Shown here one piece after another: positions 1-10,499 of a DNA stretch of 64,000 nucleotides (within the stretch, counting starts at the first letter, position 1; each line of letters starts with the position of its first letter). The notes below the pieces were generated by a model. That model saw only the letters and a program-made list of their open reading frames with translations. It was not told the origin of the DNA and did no database searches. The stretch comes from Galeopsis tetrahit (taxonomy: Eukaryota; Streptophyta; Magnoliopsida; Lamiales; Lamiaceae), in NCBI GenBank assembly GCA_963675135.1, contig OY776120.1, positions 14,226,001-14,290,000 of the forward strand, given 5' to 3'. The position numbers and the translations under genes are program-made.

Positions 1-99
1 AAACCAAAGGGAATTTGGGTTGCTAAGATAAGAGAAGTCAATGTCTAGAGAGGAATCATTGAAATCTACGAGTTCTTCTCTCTTGAGTTTTGGAGCCAT
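1..99 (-). CDS. Third ORF (post-pol) of element C, N-terminal 33 codons only
   Basis: An ORF opens with ATG at 99-97 and stays open to the window edge. It starts MAPKLKREEL and then becomes acidic and serine-rich. Its position matches the third ORF of elements A and B, which also begins several hundred bases after the pol stop. The N-terminus shares no clear sequence with theirs (MSIRSIFD). A TATA-like stretch lies about 115 bp upstream. Function is unknown. With only 33 codons visible, a chance ORF is possible, but position and context favour a real one. Confidence 0.55.
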   Translation of the reverse strand, partial: MAPKLKREELVDFNDSSLDIDFSYLSNPNSLWF

Positions 100-774
100 G
101 GATAGATTTTAAGAAAAAGAGAGTTTTGAAGAAAAGTTGCAGGTATAGAGGCTTTGAGACTTCAAAGGGATTGGGAAATATGAGTGCGTAAGGAAGGCAG
201 TGAAAATTGAGGAGTTTATATATGGAAGAGATTCATTAACCGTTGGTTAATGGAATGTAACAGTGGGTAATTGGAAAAACCGTTTGAATATAGTGGGGTA
301 GTGGACTTTCAATGGTTTGATGGAGTTTTGAATGCAATTTAATGGTTTGGATGAAGGCTCAAGAATTCATGCAATCTTATTAAGATTTCTGCATTAAATG
401 CTGATTTGCCTTCTTGGGTTTTAAAAATCTTTATAACACACTCCATCCTAAAATGGCCTACTCTTAGACCAAGAAACCTCTTAAATGTCTAATCAATGCT
501 AAAAATAGCAATGATTATCTAATTAATTCGGACAAACATCCTGAGATGTGCTTTGGTTTCTGTGAAGGTCAAACTGTCTGATCACCTTGCCTGAGTGGAT
601 CCTAAAGTTGCTGACTGGGTCCCACTTGGACAAATCCCCTGACCAACATTGCTGAGCACTACAGGGAGAATCTTGCTGAGTTTCCCTCTGTGGCTGACAG
701 CTTCAGTGAGGTTGGTCAACTTTGCTGAAGTTCAACTATGATGAACTTCCCCCTTTATCTGAGCTTTACTTTCC
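100..774 (-). other. Post-pol spacer of element C
   Basis: About 0.67 kb lies between the pol stop and the third ORF. No long ORF is present on either strand. It contains a polypurine tract (AAGGGGGAA on the minus strand, 747-755) close after the pol stop, and a TATA-like motif at 215-223. The same 9-mer recurs in the corresponding spacers of elements A and B. Confidence 0.6.
215..223 (-). promoter_or_regulatory. TATA-like motif upstream of third ORF in element C
   Basis: The minus strand reads ATATATAAA inside a moderately GC flank, about 115 bp upstream of the third-ORF ATG. This spacing would suit a start site near 185-190 and a leader of roughly 90 nt. An internal promoter is an inference; AT-rich plant DNA produces such motifs by chance. 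Confidence 0.3.
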
Positions 775-1467
775 TCATTTTTCCATTTTGCCTGGATCAA
801 GTAACCCTAATTCAGCTGACAACTCCAAGAACCTTGCTTCAGCTAGAGGCTTGGTCAAAATATCAGCTTGTTGGGATATAAATTCACCCTAAGCCCCACT
901 TGATGTTAGAATAGTTTTGATGGCCAAAACACTTAGAGTTTATAAGTGTAATAGGATCAGCTGACTTGTATAGAACAGCTTAGACTAGTCTTGTGTGATC
1001 AACTGTATTGATAGCAGCTGATCAGCACAGTCATGGCTTACATGCCTATCCTCAAGATGAGAAGAGTAGAAGACATGAAGACTAGAAGATCCTTGAAGAC
1101 CAGATATGTTGAGGTGCTTGTATACCTACTTATCTGATGGAGTCCCAGATTGAAGATGGCCTAAAGCATTACAAAGAATTTCCAGATCAGAAGAGTAGTA
1201 CTCGTCTGATATCAGAAGACAGAAGACCTAAGGCCAGAAGAGCAGTCAGAAGACTAGTAGTACAGATCAGAAGACTATGTGCTCTTCCAAGACTCGGCTG
1301 ATTCCCAAGTCATCTTGCAATTTAAACGAAGACCTACCTTATTTAGAAGATTGACATGATCCCAGGATTGAAGCAATCAAGCGGCTGGAATCAAGGAATC
1401 AAGCTATTATGGGAAGATTGCTCAAACGGCTAGTCAACTCCAACGGCTAGTTGCACTCAATCTCCAT

Positions 1468-1476
1468 TATAAATAC
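1468..1476 (+). promoter_or_regulatory. TATA box of solo LTR D
   Basis: TATAAATAC lies about 600 bp into the LTR. The same core sits at the equivalent place in the LTRs of A, B, C, G and the solo LTR at 58097-59835. Confidence 0.7.
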
Positions 1477-1909
1477 AAGAGGTTGAACACAGAAGCAACA
1501 CAAGAGAGAATTCACAAGCTAAGCAAGCCATCAAGCAAAAAGCCACATTGTTCTAAGAATTCTCAAAGAGCCTGAAATCCATTAGATTATCCATAGCTCT
1601 TAAGTGCTTCTTATCCAACCCTTAAGAACCTGAAACTTATTCATATTGTATATCAGTTGTTTTAGGCATAGTGGTTAAGCAAATTATAAGCTTGAACCAT
1701 TAGTTGGATACATCTCAAAAACCCCAAACCCTCACCGAAAGGTTTAAGTTTTTGAAACCCCTCAAAGTGCAAGTGCTTACAATCACTTGTGGAGACCGCA
1801 GCTGTTAGGACGGCTCAGATCTCAAAGTCCTAACCTTGGGACTATAAAGGACAAGACCCTTGTAATTTGTGGAAATTAAAGGGATTAAACATCACGTTAG
1901 GACGTGAGA

Positions 1910-1938
1910 GTGGACGTAGGATCGTATATCCGAACCAC
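1910..1938 (+). promoter_or_regulatory. Conserved LTR hairpin motif, solo LTR D
   Basis: Outer stem GTGG (1910-1913) pairs with CCAC (1935-1938). Inner stem GGAT (1919-1922) pairs with ATCC (1928-1931). It is followed by TATAAAT. The same architecture with different inner-stem bases occurs in the other Copia LTRs. See the hairpin finding. Confidence 0.55.
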
Positions 1939-4900
1939 TATAAATCCGGTGTTATTTACTTTCTGCACTTTACATTTCTGCTTTTACATTCATTATTATA
2001 TAGTGCATACTGTGATTTCAACACTCTTCAAAAAGGGCCACAACTTTCAAACCAGCATCAGCTGAGTAATTTCACAAAGTAAAACAAGTTACAAGAACGA
2101 GTCTAAACCAGGGCCACCATATTTCCGCATAAAACTTCTTCAGTCAGATCACTATAGTCATCTGGACCAGCAGACTTGCAGTCCAGTTGACATAGTAATC
2201 AGAAGAGGTTCCTAACTCTGTTTGAAAAAGTTTTAAAGTCTATTCACCCCTCCCCTCTAGACTTTAATCCCATTCACTACTCGTTTAGGGACCAACACAG
2301 CTTTTTGCTTATCAGTGTGGATTTTGACAAGCTTGATATCTTTCTTCTCCACATGATCCCTAATGAAATGATGCTTGATGTCCACATGCTTGCATCTGGT
2401 GTGGAGCACTGGATTCTGTGAGATGGCAATTGCACTATTGTTGTCACAGAATATTGGCACTTCATTAGAGATGACTTTGTAATCTCTCAATTGTTGCCTG
2501 AGCCATAGTATCTGAGCACAGCAACTTCCAGCAGCTACATACTCAGCTTCAGTTGTTGAAGTTGCAACTGTATTTTGCTTCTTGGAGAACCATGAGATAA
2601 GCTTGCTGCCCAAGAATTGACAAGTTCCTGAGGTGGATTTTCTGTCAATTCTACATCCTCCATAGTCTGCATCTGAATATCCAGTAAGCTCGATGTTATC
2701 ATCAGCTGGATACCATAATCCAAGATTCTCAGATCCCTTGAGATATCTTAGAATCCTCTTGGCAGCATCAAGATGGCTCTTCTTTGGATTGGCTTGAAAT
2801 CTTGCACACACTCCAACTGCAAATGTGATATCAGGCCTGCTTGCAGTGAGATATAGCAGTGATCCTATGATTCCTCTGTAGTTAGTGGAGTTTGTTGACT
2901 CTCCACCTTCATCAGGATCCATCTTCCAGTTAGTATTCATAGGAATTCTGACTGGTTTGCTTGTAGCACATCCAAATTTCTTGATCATGTCCCTTGTATA
3001 CTTGGCCTGATTGATGAATATTCCCTTCTTTGATTGAGTGACTTGAAGTCCTAAGAAGAAATTCATCAATCCCATCATGGACATCTCAAATTTGCTTTGC
3101 ATGAGTTTAGAGAACTTCTCACATAATTTCTCATTTGGAGATCCAAATATAATGTCATCCACATAGATTTGGACTAACAAAATATCATCTCCTTCACAGA
3201 TTCTGAACAAGGTTCTGTCAACAGTGCCTTTGACAAAACCATGATCTAGAAGAAACTGTGATAAGGTGTCATACCAAGCTCTTGGAGCTTGCTTTAAGCC
3301 ATAGAGGGCTTTCTTTAGTATGTACACCTTGTCTCCTTCTTCAAAGCCTGGGGGCTGTTCCACATATACTTCTTCTTTGAGCACCCCATTGAGAAACGCA
3401 CTCTTCACATCCATTTGATACACCTTGAATCTCATGTGAGCTGCATATGCTAGGAAGAGTCTGATTGCCTCAAGTCTGGCCACTGGAGCAAAGGTCTCAT
3501 CATAATCAATCCCTTCAGATTGACAGTATCCTTTGGCCACCAGTCTTGCTTTGTTTCTCACAATGATGTCATTTTCATTTTTCTTGTTTTTGAACACCCA
3601 TTTAGTTCCAATGACATCTTGATGGGTTGGCCTGTCTACTAGCTCCCAAACTTCATTTCTGGTAAATTGATTCAGCTCTTCTTGCATGGCTATGATCCAG
3701 TTGGTGTCTTGTAGTGCTTCCTCAATGTCTTTAGGTTCCTGTTCTGAAAGAAAACAACAAAACAGAGCACTTTCTCCATGAAATCTTCTAGTTTTGATCC
3801 CTTCACTTGGATTACCAAGTATCAGGCTAGATGGGTGGTCATGCAACTAAGTCCTTCTAGACCTGATCCTTTCAGGAGGATTGTCCTCATCTGAAGTTGG
3901 ATCACTAGATTCATTAAATTCAGGAAAGTTAATTGAAGGATCAAGTTCAGGATCATATTCAGGGGTGTTGTCCTCATTGTCAGATAAGTTGACATTTTCA
4001 TTGGTTCCCCCTTGAATAGTGGATCCATTAACTACCTCAGCATTGCCTGCTTCTTCATTGGTAGTTGTTACCTGGTTTTGAACTGGGATGGGGTCAGTCA
4101 GTTCAATTTCTCCTTCAGGTTGGTTGACTACTGGTTGATTGCTATCAGGTAGGTTGTCCAGTTTTTGATTTTCATGAAGTTCAGGCTGGGCAACCTCCAC
4201 AAACACTGTTTTCTTGCTTTGAAGCCTTAATCTGGTTGTTCTTTGTGTTATCTCATCAATATTCAGGTTTCTATCCCTGAACTCATTAATAGATTCATCA
4301 AACACAACATGAGGTGTTTCTTCCACAATAAGAGTTTTGCAATTGTAGACTCTGTAAGCCTTGCTGATTTGTGAATATCCAACAAATATTCCTTCATCAG
4401 CTTTGCTATCAAAGGCTTTCAATTGCTCTTTCCCATTATTATGGATGAAACACTTACAACCAAATATGTGAAAATAAGCAACAGTGGGCAATCTACCTTT
4501 CCATATTTGATATGGAGTCTTACCTTGTCCTTTGGTGATTAAGGACCTGTTTTGAGTGTGACATGCAGTGCTAATGGCTTCAGCCCAGAACCTTTTAGGC
4601 AGTTTGGATTCAGCAATTAAGGTTCTAGCTGCCTCCTTCAAGGTCCTGTTCCTTCTTTCAGCAACCCCATTTTGTTGAGGTGTTCTTGCTGCTGAAGTTT
4701 CATGTGTGATGCCATTCTTGCTGCAATACTCATTGATGTATGAGTTTATGAACTCAGTGCCTTTGTCAGATCTGATTTTGACAATACTTAGGCCCTTTTC
4801 ATTGCTCAATCTCATCATCAATTCAGGTAGTTTGACTTGGGTCTCCTTTTTGTTCAGCAAGAATACTACCCAAGTGTACTTGGAAAAATCATCAACAACA

Positions 4901-5600
4901 ACTAAAGCATATTTTCTTCCATTTAAACTTACTGGGATTATTGGCCCAAATAAATCCATATGCAGTAGTTGAAGGACTCTCTCAGTTGAGATGACAGGTT
5001 TTCCTTTGAATGAGGCTTTGATCTGCTTTCCTTCCTGACATGGCTGGCATATATGTTCTTTGGTGAACACTTGATTTCGCAGCCCTTTAACTAGAGAGTT
5101 TCTTGCAATCTTGTTGATGGTTTTGAAGTTCAGGTGATTCAGTCTCTTGTGCCATAGCCAGCTTTGTTCATTTGTGCTTTTGGCAACAAGACAGACTGCT
5201 TCAGGGGTTTTGCTCCAATCTGCAAAATAAACATTTCCCTTTCTCACCCCTGTTAGTAGCACCTGTTGTGTTGATTTGTTTTTGATAGTACATTCATTTG
5301 GTGCAAATTCAACACAATATCCTTTGTCACAAATTTGACTTATAGACAACAAGTTATATTTTAGGCCTAGAACATATGAGACATCAGTAATTTTAACACT
5401 ACCAATGTTTAATGTACCATAGCCTCTTGTGATGCCTTGAGAGTTGTCTCCAAAAGTTACTGAAGGACCATCTTTTTCTATGAAATCTGAGAGAAGCTCC
5501 TTGTTTCCAGTCATGTGCCTTGAACATCCACTGTCCAGGTACCATGCTGTTTTCTTGTTGATGCTTCTCTTCTTTTTGGGGTCCTTGCAGTCCTGCAAAG

Positions 5601-8069
5601 TCAAAATTTAGGTACCCTTTGAGTGTTGGGTCCTAGAGGGTTAGCTGTACCTTTTGGAACCCAAATCTGCCTGATAACTCTGATTGATTCAAAGTGACTG
5701 ACTTGGTTTCCATTTACATCTACATACACAGTTTGACCCTTAAATGCCTTGGGTGATTTTTGTGTATAAGTGTTAGCTTTGTAGAGTTCAGGAGAGTTGG
5801 TAAATTTCTTTGGGACATTTCTCCTGAAGTTACTAAGCTTAGGTGCAGCTGGGTAAGACTTTTGAGGATATGCTTTTGGATGGCCTTTTCCATTTGGCAA
5901 GTAAGGTCCAGGCTTCCTGAATGTTTTATACCTATTAGAGGGGATTGGCCTTAATCCATTCAGTTGAGGTTGCCTCATTTGAGTTGGCCTCTTCTGAACT
6001 GGTTTTGGACAACTCCTCTGATGATGATTCAGATAGATTGGCCTTCCATTGGTTCTACCTTTCTGAACCTCATTTCTCCTGTAAGCAATGCCTTTAACCT
6101 TTTCCAAAGGTGTAGGTTTAGGTACATTGTTTACCTGAGTTGGTATAAAAATTCCTTTACCCTTATCCTTGATCAGTGGTTGATTTACTTCAATTTCATT
6201 TTGTTGTGCCACTGATCTTACAAAAGTCATCTTAGAATTGCTTGATGAAGCAATACTAAGACCAGGTGAGGGTTCAAATGGATTATAGCCTAATCCATCC
6301 CTTTGAGCAAATGGTCTTTGAAACCCTTGAATTTCCTCTATTGCCTTAGCAGATTTGTTCAAGGCAGACATTTTCATTTTCAAGCTCCCCTCACTTAATT
6401 TTAGAGTATCAAATTCTCTTGAGAGATTGTCAAATTTAGCTTGAAGAGTTCTAGAGTCAAAATCCTTTTTCTTTAGAGCCTGATTTTGTTCATCAATCAG
6501 CTTTTGTTGTTCAGAGACTTTGAGAGACATTTCTTCATGTTCTCTCACAATCTGTTGATACAACTCAGTTGATTTAATGTCAACTTCAGATTCAGGAGGA
6601 TTGGACATTTTGACTTTAGACCTCAACTGTTCATTTTCTCTCAGAGTCATATTGCATACTTCTTGCATTCTGGTGAAATCTTCCAACAACTTTTCAAAGT
6701 CAAGATGGATTTCACTAGATTCATGTGTGTTAATTGACAAATTGGAAGTTGAACATACCTCTTCATCTTCAAGTGCCATTTGACAGTCCTCATCACTGTC
6801 ACTGTTGGAGAACAGTCCATCATCAGAAGAGTAGACACTCTCCTCACTTGCTGAATCTCCAGCTACCATAGCCTTTCTGTTGTTCAGCCTTTTATCTCTC
6901 TTGTTTTGCCTTTCCTTCCTTTCTTTTGCACTGAGGTCAGGACAGTCATACTGAAAATGACCCTTCTTCTGGCAGTTGTAACACACATCTTCATCATCAT
7001 TCTTCTTGCTTGAGGACTCTTTCCTCCTTGATGATGATGGTTCTCCTTTGCTGAATTTCTTCCTATCAGCATATCTGTCTTCTTTCTTTTCATCAGAGAC
7101 TTTGTCCTCTGATTTCTGTTCAGGAGAACTGAATCTCCTTCTGGTTCTGTTATCTTGGTAGAACTTCTTGTATCTACCAAATCTGGAGTTGAGCTTCTCA
7201 AATCTTCTAGCCATGAGTGCCAGGTCCTCCTTTATTTCAGATTTTGAAACAGATTGAGAGGATCTTTGAGTAATCTTCTTTTCTGTTTCAGCAGCTTTGA
7301 AGGCAACACCTTTGATTGAGGAGGATGGCTCTTCATGCACCTTCTTTCTGTTGAGATCAAACTCATATGCTTTGAGTTCAGAGAATACTTGCTGCATTGG
7401 CATGTTGTCAAGATTGCTGGTATTTTGCATCATGACAGAATATATGTCCCACTTAGATGTGAGACTTCTCAAGATCTTCAAAGCAACCTCTCTTTTGGCA
7501 TAGAACTTGCCAAGAGAGTTTATTTCATTCATGATGTCAGTGAACCTGCCATCAAGATGATCAATAGTTTCATTGGCTTCCATGGAGAATTGTTCATATT
7601 TTTGGATAACCACTTGAAGCTTGTTCTCCTTGATCTTTTGGGTACCTTCACACATAAGTGCTAAGGTATCCCAAATCTCTTTAGCAGATGTGCAGTGGTA
7701 CACTCTCCCCATCACTGCATCTGGAATTGTCTGGTACAATGTGTTCATTGCAATGTAGTTCAGGTTGTGCCTTTTTCTTTCTTCAGCTGTAAGGTCATCT
7801 TCATCTTTTGGCAGCAACTCCCTTGGATCAGCTTTTTGAGCATCAGTGAGCTTGGGATTTGCTTTAGTGAATGTGAAAGGCCCTCTAGTGATGACTTTAA
7901 GCATCTCATCATGCTGGCAAGCAAGATGTGCTCTCATCCTGATCTTCCAGAAATCATAGTTCTCAATTGAGAACATTGGCAGTTTGTGATGAGAAATATG
8001 ATTGACTTGGTTTGGACCCATATTGTTGATGGTGTTGACAGCATCTCCTGGAACTGCATTGTTAGCCAT
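5601..8069 (-). CDS. Copia gag of element C (822 aa)
   Basis: This is the capsid/nucleocapsid polyprotein of element C. The N-terminus has the usual Copia gag entry (FSIENYDFWKIRM, residues about 33-45). The middle is helical, and a CCHC zinc knuckle, CYNCQKKGHFQYDC, spans about residues 363-376. A coiled-coil-rich region follows, then a basic C-terminal tail. At 822 codons it is long for Copia and typical of Sireviruses. The ATG is close to the PBS, leaving a leader of only about 130 nt. The frame is fully open. The C-terminus ends RVPKF inside the conserved gag-pol junction, where pol opens in the -1 frame. Confidence 0.92.
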   Translation of the reverse strand: MANNAVPGDAVNTINNMGPNQVNHISHHKLPMFSIENYDFWKIRMRAHLACQHDEMLKVITRGPFTFTKANPKLTDAQKADPRELLPKDEDDLTAEERKRHNLNYIAMNTLYQTIPDAVMGRVYHCTSAKEIWDTLALMCEGTQKIKENKLQVVIQKYEQFSMEANETIDHLDGRFTDIMNEINSLGKFYAKREVALKILRSLTSKWDIYSVMMQNTSNLDNMPMQQVFSELKAYEFDLNRKKVHEEPSSSIKGVAFKAAETEKKITQRSSQSVSKSEIKEDLALMARRFEKLNSRFGRYKKFYQDNRTRRRFSSPEQKSEDKVSDEKKEDRYADRKKFSKGEPSSSRRKESSSKKNDDEDVCYNCQKKGHFQYDCPDLSAKERKERQNKRDKRLNNRKAMVAGDSASEESVYSSDDGLFSNSDSDEDCQMALEDEEVCSTSNLSINTHESSEIHLDFEKLLEDFTRMQEVCNMTLRENEQLRSKVKMSNPPESEVDIKSTELYQQIVREHEEMSLKVSEQQKLIDEQNQALKKKDFDSRTLQAKFDNLSREFDTLKLSEGSLKMKMSALNKSAKAIEEIQGFQRPFAQRDGLGYNPFEPSPGLSIASSSNSKMTFVRSVAQQNEIEVNQPLIKDKGKGIFIPTQVNNVPKPTPLEKVKGIAYRRNEVQKGRTNGRPIYLNHHQRSCPKPVQKRPTQMRQPQLNGLRPIPSNRYKTFRKPGPYLPNGKGHPKAYPQKSYPAAPKLSNFRRNVPKKFTNSPELYKANTYTQKSPKAFKGQTVYVDVNGNQVSHFESIRVIRQIWVPKGTANPLGPNTQRVPKF

Positions 8070-8195
8070 TTCAACAAATGTAATATAAGATGAACACAGA
8101 AAAGTTTTTCAGAAATTTGGATCAGTTCAGTGACCACAGAAAATGTGATTTTGAAAATCAAGTTGGATTTTCAGAAGCAGTGGTCTTTGAACCCC

Positions 8196-8208
8196 TGCTC
8201 TGATACCA
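8196..8208 (-). other. Primer binding site of element C (initiator Met tRNA)
   Basis: The minus strand reads TGGTATCAGAGCA, complementary to the 3' end of plant initiator-Met tRNA. It is separated from the 5' LTR by two bases. Confidence 0.9.
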
Positions 8209-8210
8209 CT

Positions 8211-9813
8211 TGTTGGTCCTTGGTGGAGTATAACACAAGTGTATGGGGGGGGGAATGCACTTGTGTATGCAAATTCTTTTCTTTTTGATAAACTGGTCTT
8301 ATCAGGCAAGTTGTCTCACAACTGGCCTGAGTGTGAACTTTGATAGATACTTGTCCTACTGATTACTATTAAGTGATCAGTTGGCTAAATATCTAAAAGA
8401 GTTGCTAAGTGCGGAATGTGGTTGGCCTTTACTCAAAGAAATACTCCAAGTTGATTTCTGAAAAACACAGTTATCAGGGACTTTGTCCAAAACTTGTTTT
8501 CTTAGCTTACTGAGTTTTGCTCTTTAAAAAGGATTGAATATAAGTGCAATAAAGAGTGCAGTAAGTAAATGGCACACAAGTTTATAGTGGTTCAGAGACT
8601 CAAGCTCCTACATCCACTTTCCCTGATTGAACAGGATAATTCCTTCTCAATGGAATTAGCTTGTTTTATAGTGCCAAGGTGCACTGATCAACAACACTCT
8701 CTTAGTGTCTTGATCCCTAGGATAACTTGAGTCCTAGTGCTCAATCTCTCTGAGTTAAGACTGTGTTTCACACTAACAGTCCTTAACTCCTCACTTCTAC
8801 AACAAACACTCTCTTCACTAAATGAGATAAGGTTTGAGGTTTGGTTCCAACTAATAGAGATATCCTTTACAGTAAGAACAGTGTAAAGGCTTAGGATATC
8901 TCAATGCTAGGCTAGGATGTTTACAAAGATTGGCTTAGCTGACTTGAAGTGATTCAGGAAACTTGGAATTCTAGTGAACAGCTTGGTTTCCTTTTGAAAG
9001 CTTGATGATAGTTTGATAGCTTGTAGTTGGATACAGAATTCCTTTGATCACTTCTGTATTTATAGGCAATTTGAACAACTAACCGTTGGAGGGATTAGCA
9101 ATTCAAATATGTCTATTTGCAGCATCATTGAAACGGCTATGAAGCTTGACACCCTTTTATCCACTGTGTAAAAGAGGTCTTCAATGGTTGCTTGAATGAA
9201 TGTGTTGACTTCTGACAAAGGCGGCTGGGAAGACTTGTGACAGTTTCCAATTTTGCACATTGTCCTAGGTTGATTTGTGGCAAACTTTACACACAACCAA
9301 CGGTCAGATGGGACAAGCTCCCTGAACATTCCTGTTGCAGTTTTAGAATGTTCCAACACTCATTCAATGCTTCACTCTTTAATGCTCTAAATCTTTAATG
9401 CTTGGTTCAGGCATGATTGGCAATAAATGCTTCATTGAATATGTCTTCTGTAAGCTTTTGACACTTAATCCACTTGATCATTTGTACTTCAACTGTCTTG
9501 ATCTTTTGCATTTATGAGCACAGCTTTAGTATACTTGAACTCTTCAGCCAGGTTGTCCATATGATCAGTTTGTCTTGAAAAGATCAGCAACTTTGTCCTA
9601 TAGACCTATCAAGCTGCCTAACATTTCAGCTTTGGACAACTATCCTGATTACTAATATCTCATAACACTTCTGAGATTTTAACTTAAGCATACTACACAT
9701 TAAGTGTTCTGGGACAACTTGCCTGAACAATGACTTGAGCATATCTCAACTAACTTGTACATCATCAATCAGGGGTTTTGGTATCTTAGATCAAAATCAT
9801 TTTATTCCCAACA
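8211..9813 (-). repeat. 5' LTR of element C (1603 bp)
   Basis: Its ends on the plus strand are TGTTGGTCCT and ATTCCCAACA. It lies immediately next to the PBS. It contains a minus-strand TATA box (rc of 9056-9066) and the conserved hairpin at 8587-8617. It shares long blocks with the solo LTR at 58097-59835, so the two belong to one family. Confidence 0.92.
9056..9066 (-). promoter_or_regulatory. TATA box of element C LTR
   Basis: The minus strand reads CCTATAAATAC, matching the TATA position in the sister solo LTR (58987-58996). Confidence 0.65.
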
Positions 9814-10083
9814 ACATGATTTTAGTAGGAATTTGAAATCTCTCTCAATTTTAACTAAAAAAATGTGTTGACACAAATCTAAGTATTTAAAATTCATTCT
9901 AATCCAAACACGTAGAATGGATTTGAGATGTGGATTTGAAATCCGGCCATAAGCCCAAATTCACCAAACCAAACACAACCTTTATGTAATTATCAAATTA
10001 TATTTTGAGATCTCTACTTCAATTCTACTTGAAGATAAGATGTGAAGCATCAACCTTAGAGTGTACAAGCTAAATGTATAATA
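9814..10083. other. Flank of element C; end of an older DNA-transposon-like repeat
   Basis: AT-rich sequence ending near 9980 with CCAAACCAAACACAACC, a form common at the ends of old hAT-type MITEs. Element C probably inserted into such a repeat; its other end would be off the window. No gene is seen. Confidence 0.3.
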
Positions 10084-10310
10084 CTCACTCCGTCCGTCTA
10101 TAAGCTTCCCATTTTACCATTTTGGTCCGTCCGCCTATAAGCTTCACATACCTTTTTTGGTAAGTATTTTTTCTTACACTTCACTTTATATCTTACTTTT
10201 TCTCTCTATCTCCCTCCTCTCTCAATCACATCACTTGTACTATATCTATTATTTAATCACTTTTCTTAATCTCTGTGCCAAAAAGTAACGTAACACTTAT
10301 AGACTTATTT
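10084..10310. mobile_element. Stowaway-like MITE, right end decayed
   Basis: It starts after TA with CTCACTCCGTCCGTCTATAA and carries the same internal text (CTTCACATACC, TCTCTCTATCTCCC) as the MITE split by element A, but in the opposite orientation. The right inverted repeat is degenerate near 10304. It is non-coding. Confidence 0.7.
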
Positions 10311-10499
10311 TGATTGTTCTGAAATTGTATTTAGATTCTATCTCGAGTATTCACTAGCTGGACTACATGATAAATTTTCAAGAACAGTCTATTGGTAAAA
10401 TTAGATATATTTTAATGAAAAATTCGTTGAATTTTAATTTTTAAGCAATGAAAAAATACAAACAATAAAATTGATGAAGGTTACATAAACTACAAAAAA

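Larger units (their letters stand above)
869..2297 (+). mobile_element. Solo Copia LTR D (1429 bp), TSD CAGCT
   Basis: The LTR begins TGTTGGGATA and ends GGGACCAACA, with TGTTGG/CCAACA inverted ends. It is flanked by the 5-bp duplication CAGCT at 864-868 and 2298-2302. No PBS follows it: pol sequence of element C resumes directly. It carries a TATA box (TATAAATAC, 1468-1476), the hairpin motif at 1910-1938, and a terminal C-rich block shared with other LTRs here. It therefore arose by LTR-LTR recombination after a plus-strand element inserted into C. It is oriented opposite to its host element. Confidence 0.95.
775..5604 (-). pseudogene. Copia pol of element C, one nonsense codon plus nested solo LTR
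   Basis: The frame reads protease (LDSGCSRHM), integrase zinc region (HKRLNHL, CQPCQ) and catalytic core (SDKGTEF), RT (YVDD intact in QIYVDDIIFG), then RNase H (STTEAEYVA). Pol starts at about 5604 in the -1 frame relative to gag, just overlapping its stop. Two lesions are visible. An in-frame TAG at 3847-3849, just before the conserved HDHPSS block, probably replaced a Trp codon. The solo LTR 869-2297 interrupts the frame right after the HTDKQ motif. Beyond the LTR, 864 down to 775 continues in frame through ADILTKPLAEARF to a TGA at 775-777. Without these two events the pol would be full length. Confidence 0.9.
1..9813 (-). mobile_element. Sirevirus-like Ty1/Copia retrotransposon C, 3' end outside window
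   Basis: On the minus strand the order is 5' LTR (8211-9813), initiator-Met PBS, gag (822 codons), pol (protease, integrase, RT, RNase H), a polypurine-bearing spacer, and the start of a third ORF that leaves the window at base 1. Integrase before RT makes it Copia. The very long gag, the separate-frame pol and a third ORF after pol fit the Sirevirus (SIRE/Maximus) branch. The LTR ends are TGTTGG and CCAACA. The 3' LTR lies off the left edge, so the target duplication cannot be checked; the right flank is acatg. A solo LTR (869-2297) is nested in pol. Pol carries one in-frame TAG at 3847-3849. Confidence 0.92.
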
